Below, in pieces: positions 11,087-23,905 of a stretch of DNA of 64,000 nt. Origin of the DNA: Sorex araneus (taxonomy: Eukaryota; Chordata; Mammalia; Eulipotyphla; Soricidae); contig NC_073311.1 in assembly GCF_027595985.1 (NCBI RefSeq), positions 49,435,963 to 49,499,962 on the forward strand. The letters run 5' to 3'. A model generated the notes under the pieces. It worked only from the letters and a program-made list of their open reading frames with translations, searched no databases and was not told the DNA's origin. Position 1 is the first letter of the stretch. Each line of letters opens with the position of its first letter. Position numbers and translations under genes: made by a program.

Positions 11087-11758
11087 CCATGCTGTTCATT
11101 TTGTTGGGAGATTTAAAATGTAACATTATTAAATGTACTATAAGATGAGACACTGTGAGAACAGAAAGCTTCTATGCAAGATGATAGAACATTAATTTTC
11201 TGTTTGCCCATCATCCCATTACTCTGTTTTCTCTTCTTGAATATTGCCCCATTTGACTGACTGAATTATTTCTCAAGAAGCTTCACTAAAGGTTCCATTC
11301 TTCAGTTCTTTCACTGTTGACCCTTATAGTCACCTGTCAATCAAGGAACAACCAACTTCTTTTGTACATTTTCTTCAGACCGTAACATAACTGCCACTCT
11401 GAATTATATCATCTCCTATTTCTTCCTGCTATCAAACATTAATTTCCCTTTAAATATCTAATCCTCCTTCAAAAGGGCATGTTATCACTCCCAAGAGAAA
11501 AAAACTTAGTTTTCATGGATTGAAAATAACCTACTCTTTCCATGTAGAAGTATAGTTATATGTACAGCTCATAACCATATCAATGATGTTCAAATTTATT
11601 GGAATATAAAAATTAGGAAAAATAAAATACCCGAAAAGCTCCTTGAGAAATAAAATTGAAAAAATGCTGAGAAACATTACTAAAATATTTCAGAAGGTAA
11701 AATTTCTTTTACAAGTCCCAACTGGAGCCAAAAAGTACTCTTTCACTAGGAATTGTAA
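11087..11758. other. unassigned non-coding DNA
   Basis: AT-rich sequence; nothing recognised on either strand. Confidence 0.5.
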
Positions 11759-12440
11759 TTTTTATTTTATTTATTTTATTTTAAAATTATTTATTTATTT
11801 ACTTTTAGAGAATTTTTCATGATGATTTGTTACATTCAATATTCCAAAACGAGTCCCACCACCATTGCATCTTCCCAACACCATTATTTTCCCAACCACC
11901 ACTCAATCTTGCCCCAATAGGAGGTGCTAAATAATTTATTTTATGTTGCTTGTCATTAATTATTCACTAAAAATGATCAAAAAAGATTTTCTTAGAAGAA
12001 AGTGTGTGAAAATTCTCATGTCTCACTGTGGATCCATTAAGCCCTTGCATTAGAGATTACTAACATGTTGCTACAGGTTCAGCCTTGTGTGTTAATATTT
12101 TCTTAATCAAGATTGGTTGCCTTCTACTTTAAATCCCATCCAATGTGGTGTGCTACTCCTGGTGTATCAGTGGTGTAGAGTTTGAGATGTTGTGCAGCCA
12201 TCTGCTCTAGGAATTCTAAAATTTTGAATGGGGTGATACAGCTGGAGTTAAATTTTTAACTAGATGTTGACTTTGGGGTCCGGAAACATTTTTGTGGCTC
12301 GTTGATCTCATTTGAGATTTGTTTATGAGTTTCTGGATCATGGCTGGTTAAGGAGCTTACTTAGCACCAGAGACAGTTCACGGGCATGACTGCCAGGCTC
12401 CCAGAAGAACAGGACGGGGGGGGGGGGAAGTAGCCCACCC
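11759..12440 (-). mobile_element. LINE 3' UTR-type fragment (antisense)
   Basis: Same block order as 1,260-2,010: A/T-rich start, CCCAACCACCACTCAA, 'tttattttatgttgctt', 'aatgatcaaaaaa', 'tttttgtggctcgttgatctca'. A run of 13 G lies near 12,416-12,428 in the GC-rich end. Confidence 0.6.
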
Positions 12441-13107
12441 CCAACTCCATGAGAACCTGGAGATTTTGATCACAAAATCTGAAATGCAATTTTTAATTGA
12501 AAAAAAGAACATACCTAAACAAAATGTGTCATCGAGATCACTGTCTCTTTATTAATGCATCTAAGTCTATCAGAAGTGAATAATAATTTCAAAACTATGA
12601 TTGTTAGCCTAGTTTGTCTTCTGTTGTCTCAGAACCAAGCCAGTCTGCTTTACAGGACTTGATTACAGAAAACATGGTCACCTGTGGAACCAGTGATTGA
12701 TTCATTCTTCTTACAATGAAGAACCCTTATACTGTAGGAGAGGACTGTGCTTACACCGCTTATGTGTATATAACTTTGGCTCCTGAAAACCAGCAAAAAG
12801 GGACAAACAAGTAGCTCAATGTCTGCGTGCATGCTTTGCTTGTGGGAAGCCCCATAGTATCTCAGGTACCACTTGGTCTCCTAAGCCTTGCAGGAATGAT
12901 CCCAAAGTATGTCAGGAGACAGTGCTTAGTATTACTGGGTAAGATACCCAAAGAAACAAAAATTAAAACCCATTAGCCAAATTTAGTATAGCTTCTTATT
13001 TCCTCTGAAAGAATCATTCCAAGGGGATATTTATACTGACTAACAAATATTTCTTCCTGTATGCTGGGAAGTATATAGATAGATAGATAAAAGAAACAGA
13101 CTAGAAT
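12441..13107. other. mostly unassigned; ancient SINE relic at 12,826-12,960
   Basis: The stretch 12,826-12,960 has the order of SINE-1 on the plus strand (GCATGCTTTGC..., ...AGCCTTGCAGGAATGATCCC..., ending ACCCAAAGAAACAAAAAT) but is strongly diverged. The rest shows no recognisable feature. Confidence 0.4.
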
Positions 13108-13510
13108 GACAGCTTATGGGAACTTTCAATCCAGAATGCTGGCATCAGGAAGTGGAATGCTGTTCCCAGCAGCGGGGCAGCAGAGGCAGGGTGGGTTGGG
13201 GTGTCCTGTATCTGTTCTCTGTCTTCTTCCTTGGTAAAACTTCCTGTTGTGAAAGCTCTCTGCAAAGAAGATGACTACCATAACTTAAGGCCCTCAGATA
13301 TGTAAGAGTCTAAGATAAGCATTTGACCAAAGAATGTTGTTGTTCTCATTTTTGTGATTACTGGTTCTAAGCAATGAATACTGTACGTGGAGAACAGCCT
13401 GTCTCTCGGTCCACCAGACTGTTAACCATTCAGCCCATGCTTTTTCCTTCTTATGTCTGTCTCTTGTCTTAATTCTTCTTGCAGGGTCCAAGCTTCAGGC
13501 CTGTTTATCT
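13108..13510 (+). repeat. arm 1 of a ~390-bp inverted repeat
   Basis: This block is the reverse complement, with substitutions, of 14,755-15,145. Shared landmarks are CAATCCAGAATGCTGG (here near 13,124), GCAATGAATACTGTACGTGGAGAA (13,371-13,394) and CATGCTTTTTCC/CATGCTTTTCC. The two are probably copies of one dispersed element, possibly LTR-like, in opposite directions. Confidence 0.8.
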
Positions 13511-14395
13511 GGACCATCCGGGCACTATACGTGGTAAAAACAGTCATGCTGTAGACAATCCTTGACTAAACTAAAAGAAAAGGGGGCCACCTCTTTCTCG
13601 AAAATGGACGTGGAAGTACATTAGGACAGCTTTCCATGGTCTGGGCTTAGTTATTTAGGTTCCTGGTTTTGGGGGTCATTTTCAAGGACAAAATAACTTT
13701 GCTGCTGGGAGTTGTTTGTTACATCCTGTTTGGTCTTGAGTGTTATTGCAAAGGTGTTCTCACTATGTATGATCCCCTTCCTTAACAGTAATCATATGAA
13801 GAACATACTTTGGTCTGGATATAGTCCATCATTCTCTGGAAAAATCTCCTGAACTTCATCAGCCATAGACCTACTTGATCATCACAGATTAATGTCTAAT
13901 GACTTGAGTTCATTTGCCTTTAACCCCAAACAGGAGAGTAAGATAGAAAAAAAAAATAAATTCCCTAGTTAATGCTTTCTGAACAAAGACATTTACATTT
14001 AATCACTCTAGAACTATGATACAGTGAGACCGTAACAAGCTCATTCCTTTACCATATTGAAACAGACAAAAGTCAGAATGTCTGGTCTCCCAAATGACTA
14101 AGTATCTCCACTTCTAACTACCATAAATGTCTGCAGCGTTTCCATTTCCACAGTCTTGCTGTGTTCTTTCTGTCCTTTGTGTGAAAACTATTAAAAAAAA
14201 CCTTCAGCAATTACACGGTAAAGGAATTCAATACACTCTGAAAAGTAAACTGATATGGGGTTTTAACAAACAACTGATACCACTGGGTAAAGAAAACACA
14301 GGAAAATATCAGAAGACTCTAGCAACCATATACCTCTTTTTAGGCCCTCTCCAAGTCACATAAGACTTTGATTTTTTGTTATAAAAAAAACACCA
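13511..14395. other. spacer between inverted arms, unassigned
   Basis: A purine run AAAAGAAAAGGGGG near 13,574-13,588 resembles a retroviral polypurine tract, which fits an LTR-element origin for the flanking repeat but is not proof. Nothing else was recognised. Confidence 0.4.
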
Positions 14396-14397
14396 AG

Positions 14398-14450
<53 letters not shown>
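14398..14450 (+). repeat. (TG)n microsatellite
   Basis: About 25 TG units. The minus-strand Thr-His frame over it is an artefact. Confidence 0.97.
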
Positions 14451-14453
<3 letters not shown>

Positions 14454-14754
14454 TGAGAGGTTTTTCACCTACCACTGCTGATATAGTCCAATCCTGCCTG
14501 GGAAACCAGTCAAACCAGGTGCAGAGCCTGATATACATTTTTCTTTCTTTTTTTTTTTTTAAGTAATTTAGCTGAACTAGAGCAGGTGCATCTGCTTTTG
14601 CATTGATTATTAATTAATTAATAAGAGGACCCCAGTCATCAATGCTTGGGGACCACCAAGGCCACTCATGCTGTGACTCAGAGGCCGTACAAGGCTTGGG
14701 GATTGAACTCCAAGCCTCCAACGTGCCAGACTGCTGGGAACCGGCCCTAGATGA

Positions 14755-15145
14755 ACAGATCTGAAGCAGGAAACAACAAGGATTAAGAAAGAAATAAGAC
14801 AGGAAAAGCATGAGGTCAGGGGCCTAACACACTGGTAGACTGAGAGACGGGCTGTTCTCCACGTACAGTATTCATTGCTTAGAATCAGTAATCACAAAAA
14901 GGGGAATACCAACATTCTTTGGTCAAATGCTTATCTTAGACTTTTACATATCCAAGGGCCTGAAGTTATGGTAGTCATCGTCTTTGCAAAGAGCTTTCAC
15001 AACAGGAAGTTTTTCCAAGGAAGGAGACAGAGAACAGACACAGGACACCCCACCCCATCCTACCCGCCCTATACTGGGGCAGCATTCCGCCTCTTGATGC
15101 CAACAGCTAGCAACCAGCATTCTGGATTGAAAGGTCGCATAAACT
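14755..15145 (-). repeat. arm 2 of the inverted repeat
   Basis: Reverse complement of 13,108-13,510; the spacing between arms is about 1.25 kb. The plus frame at 14,875-15,309 starts in this arm but has no recognisable domain. Confidence 0.8.
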
Positions 15146-15788
15146 GCCCTTCCAGTCCATTCCCTTTATCTATCTGGTACCCAACATTAAACAATCGCTC
15201 TATCACCCGAACAATCTCCCTGGTGCCTGTAAATGCTTTTTGGCACAGCACACCTCACATTAGCAATCACTCAGTAGCAGATGTGTTCCTTCCTTGCCCA
15301 GTTCTTTAGGAGCCCCTGGAGATGGTCAGAGAACTACCCCCAGATCACTGCACATTAGTCTTAGCCCTCTACAACAGTCAATAGCAAACCCTCTGTGAAA
15401 CAAAACGCTGGTTTCTTATAGCATCCAATCTAGGACCAGACCCCACTTTGATAAATTGTTCACCAAATTATCCTGGTACAGAGGCTCCCAGATATATTTG
15501 AACTACTTTCCCACTTTGAGTAAACAGTGCTTCCATGGAAATACATCTTTAAGGAAACAAATAGAAAGCACCCCCTATCCTTCCAATATGCACCCAAGGT
15601 TTTGTTCCATCCACCTAGATTTTTGTTCTACTCCTCCTAGGGAAATGGCATCACCCACTCTAGAAAACACTTGTCTAGAGCCCAGAAAGAGATTGGGCAC
15701 TTCTCAGGGAACCCCAGGGCCAATCCTGGTGATATTTAGTCAAACTTGCTGGAAAATTTAATCCTTGGAGTCAAGAATGAGGATCTAA
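15146..15788. other. unassigned, possibly retroviral-internal
   Basis: Proline-rich plus frames (14,875-15,309 and 15,456-15,761) are separated by stops and have no match that I recognise. The position next to LTR-like repeats makes a decayed retroviral internal region possible, but I cannot support it. Confidence 0.3.
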
Positions 15789-16905
15789 TTGGTTCCTGCG
15801 GTTCCGGGAGCTAACAGGACCACTGTTGTTCCAGATCACTGTCTTGCAGTGACCAGGGCATCCCCTGGTGCATCCTGGGACTATCACTGTCTCCCCAGCT
15901 GGCCAACAGTGGACGAAGGAACCACAGGCTGGTTGGTAATCAGTGGCTGTTTATTCAAGCCTCACAGTGTTAGATATAGAGAAATCATGAAGGGTTGTGG
16001 AGAAGCAATTACACATAGGTGTGGTTGAACATTATCATAAACAACAAACAGATGTAAAGCCCTTCCTTCAGAGGAAGTTCTACTGGGAGATCTTCCTAAG
16101 GATGGAATCTCACCTAGGGGCTCCAGCACTCTAAATTCCCACTAGGAGATCTGCCCAAGGTCAGAATTCCATATAAGGATATATTGCTTTCTCCTTTCCC
16201 TTGCTAGTAATCTATTTAAATAATCATATTAAATTTACTTCTAAAAATAGTATTTCTAGTCAATTTATATTAACACAGAAAGAGATATATTATGCTTAAA
16301 GGGTGGCTCTTCCTGGGGACATCTCACTATATATTCTAGACTACAGTCCTCTGGCCAGGTTAGTTATTTTTAATCCCAACAAGGCCCTTATTCAATCACT
16401 TCTTTTTGGGTCATGTCAGTTTGCTACATGATTGTACTCTTAACTTATTATACTTCTTATGGGGCTAAATTTGTTCCTTTTTCAAAGCCAGGGTTGCTTA
16501 TGGTTTGGCACATACTTTTTGTGGGGTATTAGGAACTAAGGGCAACTGAGACTTAAATCAATTAAATATGATTGATGCCCAGGAGTAAATATTATTTCTA
16601 GTCAATTAACTCCCATGTTACAAAAGCATAATATTAACTCTCTTCCTACAAAAAGGACATTGTTCTAAAATAAACTATGCAAAAGAGATAAAGGAAAGAG
16701 AAAAGCAGTATTTCATTTACATATATAAAACCCAGAGCCCTCAGAAGATTTGACTTTACAGGTTATAGTGTCTGACTTGGGTACATTTGTGATTCACAGG
16801 TAAAGGAAGAAGAGCACAAAGGAGACGTTACACATGAACCAGAGGATTGGGTGTGCCTCAGGAGTACTGTGGTGGGTATAACTCAGTAAACCTAAGCTCC
16901 CTGGG
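15789..16905 (-). mobile_element. decayed LTR-B copy
   Basis: It matches LTR-B in reverse: polyadenylation signal on the minus strand near 15,949-15,956, the ACACATAGGTGTGG block, ATGCCCAGGAGTAAATAT, TACAAAAGCATAATAT, TACAAAAAGGACA and TAAACTATGCAAAAG. It is more AT-rich and diverged than the copies at 3.4 and 54.4 kb. Borders are approximate. Confidence 0.7.
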
Positions 16906-17772
16906 GGGAGGGTTGGGGTCACAGAGGAAGGACAAGCCAATGTTACTTCTTCAAATGCTTAGAACTATAATCCAATAGGCCACACTCTGATTGTAGGTTC
17001 TATTTGGTTCTGGAGACTGAACTGGGTTCCCTAAACTCTTAACTGTGGGTCATGACTCACATGGACCTATATGGAACTGTTTAACTTCATGTAAAGATCA
17101 CACACACATAAATGGCAACAATTAAAGGTTTCTGAATGACCAAAAATTAATTCAAAATCAAATGCCTCATGAATTTGAGGTGTTTCTTCAAGGATTTCTT
17201 ATACACTTCTCCAGTGAAAAAAGGTTAATGAGTGGGAAAAGCTTTAGAATCTTTGCCTAAGACGGTCAAATCCTATTAAGAATCTCTTCAAATGCCTTCC
17301 CACCGAAATGCCCAGTTGTGTAGGATACAGTTGACCTAGAACTGAACTGGACCAGAATAGCCAAAACTATTTGGTTGTCTGACTTTGACTTTTGGCTAAG
17401 GTCAGAGAGGTGGAATTTATAAAGTGCTGTTTAAAGTTTGGAATTCCCAGGGCGACCTCTAGGGCAAGTTTGTTGAATAATGATTTGTGACTGGCATAGT
17501 CAGTTACATAACCAACTAGGCAATTTGAATGATGAGGAACTGCTGGAAACTTCTTCATTTTATTTTTCCAGAGATAAACTACCTCCATAGGTAGATGAAT
17601 TCAGAGACAGAACCCAGACCATCTATAGGAAAGAATTCTGAGGTGACAGCTCTGGCAACCCCCAGGACCCCAATTATTAACGCCCATACTCTGAGTCTTC
17701 TTGGTCCTTTACATAAAGTTAATGTAAGTTTTTTGTGTGGCATTTAATAATTATGCCTAAAACCCTACAGGT
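16906..17772. other. unassigned non-coding DNA
   Basis: No gene or repeat recognised. Confidence 0.5.
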
Positions 17773-17955
17773 GGGGTTGGAGCAATAGCACAACAGGTAG
17801 GGCATTTGCATTGAACTCGGCCAACCCGGGTTTATTCCCAGCATTCCGTATTGGTCCCCCGAGTACTGCCAGGGGCAATTCCTGAGTGCATGAGCCAGGA
17901 GTAAACCCTGTGAATTGCCGGGTGTGACCCCAAAAAGCAAAAAATAAATAAACTA
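17773..17955 (+). mobile_element. SINE-1 (SOR-like)
   Basis: Plus copy GGGGTTGGAGCAATAGCACA ... GGGTGTGACCCCAAAAAGC with an AAATAAATAAA tail. The minus frames over it encode reversed SINE text only. Confidence 0.92.
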
Positions 17956-18484
17956 AAATAAGTAACTGGTTCAAAAAATTACCTGCACCGTATAGATTCC
18001 TCTGTTGTGTGGTTTCCCTTGCTACAGCACACAATCAACTCAGATTTAACTCAATTTTTCACCCATCCACCTTAGACTGCATGTACCAATGAGAAAGGCC
18101 GAGGTAGAAATCTGGGACCTCTCATATACTAGATCAAATGGTACTCAACAATGGTGAAAATTAACCTGAATGAATTCTTGGTCTAAAAATTTAAAACCCA
18201 AGTCAGATCAACATTTTAGAAGCTTAGGTTGTCACATTTAAATCAAAATCTTCAGCGCAGTGATGCTCAAAGACAGTGCCTGATGTGGGAGCCATGGCTG
18301 TGGGTATTTGTGTTGATTCATGGTTTCCAGGTTCTTCAATATTTTCAAGAGTGAAAATGTTGAACGAAAATGTTGAATAGTAAAGATGTTCAAACTCAGA
18401 GTTAGAAAGATTGAGATGTAAGACACTCCCCAGTAGGGAAGGAATTTAGTGTAAGACTCAGTTCCTAAGTTAAGAATAGCTAGT
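17956..18484. other. unassigned non-coding DNA
   Basis: No recognised feature. Confidence 0.5.
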
Positions 18485-18667
18485 TATGGGGTCGGAGCGA
18501 TAGTACGGTGGGTAGGGTAAACACCTTGTCTTGCGAGCAGCCAACCTGGGTTCAATCCCGGCATCCTGTATGGTTCCTCAAGCACCGCCAGGAGTAATTC
18601 CTGAGCACACAGCCAGGACTAACCCCTGAGCATCACTGGGTGTGACCCCCCCCCCCAAAAAAAAAAC
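18485..18667 (+). mobile_element. SINE-1 (SOR-like)
   Basis: Plus copy ending GGGTGTGACC, then a C-run and A-run. The TSD AATAGCTAGT lies at 18,475-18,484 and 18,668-18,677. Confidence 0.95.
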
Positions 18668-18677
18668 AATAGCTAGT

Positions 18678-19423
18678 CAATTTTGGTTGTTCTTGTGGAG
18701 TTTTTATAGTAAAACTGGATTTTTGTGTTTCTTATCTAACAAAGAATAAGTGGATTGCTATTTGTTTCCCAGAGCTGTCTTATTAATTTAAGGCCCATTT
18801 GTGTTATTATGATAAGAATGATGTTTTTCATTTGCATTCCTACTCAGTCTGGGTGGAACTATTTATTTAAGACATTATATGCTTGACCAGCTGCGTAGGT
18901 GTTGCCTAATTATCTCTCAGTCTCCTGTGAATGCAAAGCTTGGGGAAGAATTTATGTTTCAGAGAGAGACCATAAATTTGCAGAAATGTTTAAGATGTAG
19001 GGTGGGGACAGCTAAAATGGAGCTGCTTGCAACAATAACTGGCAAGGGGAAATTACACTTCCTCTTTCAACCTACTAAATAATTTTAAATAGTGGGAGGA
19101 TACTGCCACTATTTAGGATACTGCTGTAGGTTGATTGCTAGCTGCCTCCTCTGCTGTTTTGCTTTCATTGCTCATGCTGGGTTCGTGATGACAATTTGGT
19201 CACTGAGAAAGGTTGTGCTCAGTAGAGTATGTTAATATAAGAAAGGCTCAACAAATGTTTGAGAACAGAGATAGAGATAACGGATTTCTTTCTACATTTT
19301 CAATAATGTAAATCTTTCTTACTTTTTTCTCTCCAAGTTGCAGTAGAACATTATGGTTAAAAAGGGTGCAGAAATACAGCTAGTCACAAGCTAGAGACAA
19401 AATAGAAATATAGCCAAACATGG
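18678..19423. other. unassigned non-coding DNA
   Basis: No recognised feature; the frame at 18,879-19,082 has no family resemblance. Confidence 0.5.
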
Positions 19424-19650
19424 AACTGGGCTGATAGTACAATGGGTAGGGTACTTTCCTTGCATGCAGTCAACTGAGTTTGATCCCCAGCATTCCCTAT
19501 GGTCCCCCAAGCACTGCCACTCATAGCTGCAGAGCCAGGAATTAGCCCTGAGCATCACTGGGTGTGACCCAAATACAAAAAAAAAAAAAGAAAGAAAAAG
19601 AAAAAGAAAAACAAAGAAAAGAAAAGAAAAAGAAAAAACGAAAAACAGAC
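19424..19650 (+). mobile_element. SINE-1 with AAAG-rich tail
   Basis: Plus copy (GAACTGGGCTGATAGTACAA ... GGGTGTGACCC). About a dozen bases around the 'cactcatagctg' segment differ from the usual body. The A tail has grown into an A4-5 G microsatellite, so the Lys/Glu and Phe-rich frames here are artefacts. Confidence 0.9.
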
Positions 19651-20305
19651 AAAGCACTATCCTCTTCCATATTCTCTATAAATTATAAGACAAAAGTGAA
19701 GACCAAAAGGTTTTCCATAGGTCTAAAAATTAGTGTCTTCACATGCTAACTGACCAAAGATCAGTTTTAGATGAAGACAACTGTCCTTGCCCCTGAGTCT
19801 AACTATATGGGCAGGGTGTCTTCAATTTGCCTTCCCTTCACCCCAAGAAGGCCAAGGATAAGAACAGCCTTCCTCATTGAGTCCTTCCCCAAAGACTAAC
19901 CTTTACTTTGTGTGGGTTTGGTGATAAGGTGAAGTGCCTCTCCAGGAACCAGCCTATTAGAGGATTTTATTGTTTTGTTTGATACCCACAGGTGAGAAAT
20001 ACACCCTTGTTCCCTGTTCATTCCCTACAAATTCCTCTTTTTGTGACTGTGCAGAGCAGATCATTACTCTGAGCAATGAGTAATGAGTCCACTGTCTTCC
20101 AACCTGAAGGCATGTTGCAGTGGACTTGACCTTTGTGCTCATGTATTCTTTTAACTACCTGCTTCCATAGTGTTGAAGGTGAATGCGAAGGGGACTCACA
20201 GAGTGGCCATCAATATGTGTCATCTTTTTATACTATGTCATACGCAAACTTGCTCTCTGTTGAGAATGTTTCATTCTCCAGAAGACATGGGAGGTGGCTA
20301 GGGAG
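19651..20305. other. unassigned non-coding DNA
   Basis: No recognised feature. Confidence 0.5.
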
Positions 20306-20530
20306 GTAATAATAGGCACAAAACCTTAGCTGTCAATCAACAAATAATAAAAGAATGGGGAAGGTGGGGAGGATGGCCAGACCAGGGGTGGCATAGGGAC
20401 AGGGGTGGTGAATTATAGTCACTTCAGTGAAAATGGTCTGTGGGAAGTTTGTACATCGATATTATACAATTGAACAACATTGTAACCCTATTGCCTAAAA
20501 TACAATCAATTTTTTAAATTAAAATAAAAA
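20306..20530 (+). mobile_element. LINE 3' end (sense)
   Basis: G-rich 'gggacaggggtgg', then ATTGAACAACATTGTAACCC and an A-rich end, the same order as the sense LINE 3' tails at 26,344-26,471, 50,700-50,870 and 56,080-56,260. Confidence 0.6.
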
Positions 20531-21240
20531 CTAAAACCAAATCTGGATTAGAAAAGATTGGGAAGTTGCTAACCAGAGCTCTGTCAAATTCTACCTCTGA
20601 GAAACACTTGAATCTTAAATTGGAAAAATAAAGGTCTCTTTTCATCCATGTAAAAGTGTTGTTTTATTCTAGCTAATAGTTACAACTTGGTGAAGGGGCC
20701 TGAGCAACCTTACCAGACTGGCCAGAGCTACAGCAAAGGCAGAGTCAGTTACTTGCAAACTGCCACTGGAAGCTAATCTGGCTTCCTCAAGGCTTTGGGG
20801 GGAGTGGTGTGTGTAATTTCGACTCCTGGAGGACCCCCTAATTTGGTGGATGCCTGAAAGCTTTCAATTTTTCAGTTTTTCATTCAATTCTATCTGAATC
20901 ATCAAGGAGAAAATTCCTTTCACTAATATGTTCTTTTTTCTGGGTCTTTGCAGGTTTTTCTCTGCGATATAGAAGGGACTGGTCTTCCACTGTGTTTTCC
21001 AATATCAGGAGAAACCAACGGATTATTCCTGTTACCTGATCGAAGGGAAACAAGAGGAAAATCCCGTCAGTTCCTGCTGGGGACTAAAGAGAGTTTTTGT
21101 TTGAATCTATTTTATTCTCTTCCTCCTCTTCTTCAATTCTTGCTGGATGATGGACAAGTCAAATAGATATAAGTCATGGTAAGACTAAAAGCCCACAGGC
21201 AGAACTGAAAGGTCAGAGGTTCCTCTGTTGAAACCAGTTG
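20531..21240. other. unassigned non-coding DNA
   Basis: The plus frame at 20,948-21,166 begins close to a pyrimidine-rich run ending in 'tttgcag', which looks like a splice acceptor. No protein family was recognised, so no exon is called. Confidence 0.4.
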
Positions 21241-22421
21241 AGTATGTGTTGTCCTTGGTTATAGCACCTGGATGAAATAAAAAGAAAGGGCGCACAGGCG
21301 GCGAGGCAGGCGAAGGAAGGAAGAAGGCCAAACTGGTTGCTCGATCGGTTTATTTCATGTCCATCTCCATTCTCCTCTGATTCTCCTCCTGCTTCTTTCT
21401 CCCCCATCCTACTTCATTCTCTCTCTCTGCCTCTCTCCCGGCTCTCGGTCTCTCTCTCGATCTGTGGATCTGGCCCCCGTGGATCTGGCCCTGTGGATCT
21501 GGCCCCCATGGATCTGGCTCCGTGGATCTGGCCCCCAACCCACTCTTACAGCCTAGTTAAATCTCCACAGCATGAGGGGGTTGGGGCATACACATAGGTG
21601 TGGTCAGCAATAGGGTAAGGTTCTTTTCCCTCAGGGGATGCTTCTCCTAGGACTTAATTCTCTATCAGCAGGAGGATCCACCCAAGGGCAGAGTCCCATG
21701 AATGTGTTTCTCTTCTCCTCAGCCAGCAAACATATAAGTATTCATAATATTAATTATTTTGTATGGACACAATAAGAGATGCATTAAAGCTTATAGAATT
21801 GCTCTCCTGGGGGCATCTCAATCTCAGACTACAGTGCTCAGGCCAGATCAGTCTTTCCTATCCCTGGCAGGGTCCCAGTCTCATAATTACTATTGGATCA
21901 TGACAGCATTTGTCTATGATCAAGCTCTTAACTTATAGTTAAGAATTAGGCACTTTGGCCAGGCCCATCTCGATGCCAGGGTAGCACATAACTCACCGCT
22001 TGCCCTGGATCCTTCCCGTCCCACGTCGGGAACCCTACTTTGGGGTGCTAGGAACTGAGGGCAACTGAGGCTTAAGTGGAGGAAGCAGATGCCCAGGAGG
22101 GAATATCGAGGCCAATTAAGTCTTAAGTTATAAAATCATAATATTGTCTTCTTGTGTCTATACAAAAAAGACATAGCTTTAAAATAAATTATTCAAAAGG
22201 CATAAAGAGGAGAGAAAGGCAATGTTATAATATTCAGTGTCCTAGGAAGTTCTGACCTTACCAATTAACAGAGTTTGATTAAGGGAAGAGCAGATAAACT
22301 GGTAGAAATGGTTACAGATAAACAAAGGAATGGGAGTGACTTGGGAGCACTTTGATGGGTGTGACTGATAAACCTAAGTTCCTAGTGGCAAGGGGGAAAG
22401 GACAAACCAATGATATCCAAC
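21241..22421 (-). mobile_element. LTR-B copy (reverse), with internal minisatellite
   Basis: Nearly colinear with 54,438-55,484: GGCGAAGGAAGGAAGAAGG, CAAACTGGTTGCT, a minus-strand GAAATAAACCG signal region, TTTTGTATGGACACAAT, GGATCATGACAGCATTTGTC, GCACTTTGGCCAGGCCCATC, CCCACGTCGGGA and CAGATGCCCAGGAGG. Its ends and TSD are not clear. Confidence 0.82.
21466..21535. repeat. GGATCTGGCCCC minisatellite
   Basis: Five copies begin at 21,466, 21,481, 21,495, 21,510 and 21,524 (period 14-15). It lies in the R/U5-side part of the LTR-B copy and is absent from the LTR-B at 3.4 kb. Confidence 0.9.
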
Positions 22422-22935
<514 letters not shown>

Positions 22936-23044
22936 AGCCTTATTCTCAAAATCTTTGGAAAGCAACAGGGACCTCAAATCAACTATAGTTCCTTATAGAG
23001 AAATTTGCAGCAGGTATTGGGGACCTGTTACCATTAAAATTTAC

Positions 23045-23905
23045 ATCTCAAGGCCTCTCTGCTGCTGCACGAGCATGATCCCAGAGGCCAACTAAGCTAC
23101 TTTGGACACCAGCAGCTCACAGCAATGCCTCCAGACTGTGAACTGAGCCACTGCCCCATGCGGCGCTAGGGGTGGAGGGTTTCTCTCTCGACCCTTCCTT
23201 TCTGGGCACAGCATGGCGATCACCGCTTTTTGAGCACAAAATGGAAGTACCAGCCGGCAGCCATGGGATGTGTGGGAGATCCCGGGGGGCGGGTGGTACC
23301 GGCTCCACCCTCTGCCGAGATTTAAGCACAGAGGCCACACATGTGTGGCCTCTCTGCTGCTGCACGAGCGTGATCCCAGAGGCCAACTAAACTACTTTGG
23401 ACACCAGCAGCTCACAGCAATGCCTCTAGACTGTGAACTGAGCCACTGCCCCATGCGGCGCCAGGGGGATAGGGTTTCTCTCTCTCTGGTTTTCCATCTT
23501 ATGAGCACCACAAAAGGGAACTAAAAGCTTGCAGTGGTGTAATTTCAGGCAGAATTTTCCCTGGACTTTATACAGACATCCAAAACTGCGCAGCGACCTC
23601 ATATCTCTTGTCAGTAATGTGAAATTGTTCCTTTTTAGCGGGTCTGACTTTGGGGGGAAACTCCAAAAAATAATAGTGAGATTTTTGTTGAAATATTGAA
23701 GGTAATCAAAATAAAGTGAAAACTATCAGTTACACAGGTGTGGGGGGAGGTATAAGGGGGCTCCTGGTGGTGGATAATATGCACCAGTGATGGGATGGGT
23801 GTTGAGCATTGTATAATGAAGACTTAGACTGAAAACTCTGTAACTTTCCACATGGTGATTCAATTATAAATAAATAAATAAATAAAATAAAATTTACATC
23901 TCAAG
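23045..23905 (+). mobile_element. LINE 3' UTR with internal tandem duplication
   Basis: Two related units of about 295 bases begin at 23,051 and 23,346 (CTCTCTGCTGCTGCACGAGC...GCCCCATGCGGCGC). After 23,700 comes a typical LINE 3' end (G-rich, '...gtaactttccacatggtgattcaattat', AAATAAATAAATAAA tail). I infer one LINE-1 3' UTR whose internal unit was duplicated. The two frames at 23,172-23,390 and 23,270-23,524 only reflect this repeat. Confidence 0.65.
23330..23353. repeat. 24-bp perfect palindrome
   Basis: Arm AGAGGCCACACA is followed by its exact reverse complement. It sits at the boundary between the two 295-bp units. Confidence 0.93.

Noticed and set aside
17773..17955. tRNA gene from the cloverleaf-like SINE head
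   Set aside because: The head is part of a dispersed SINE with tail and TSDs; it lacks an independent tRNA structure.
20948..21166. Possible exon after a splice-acceptor-like TTTGCAG
   Set aside because: No family resemblance and no matching donor or neighbouring exon; one acceptor-like site is common by chance.
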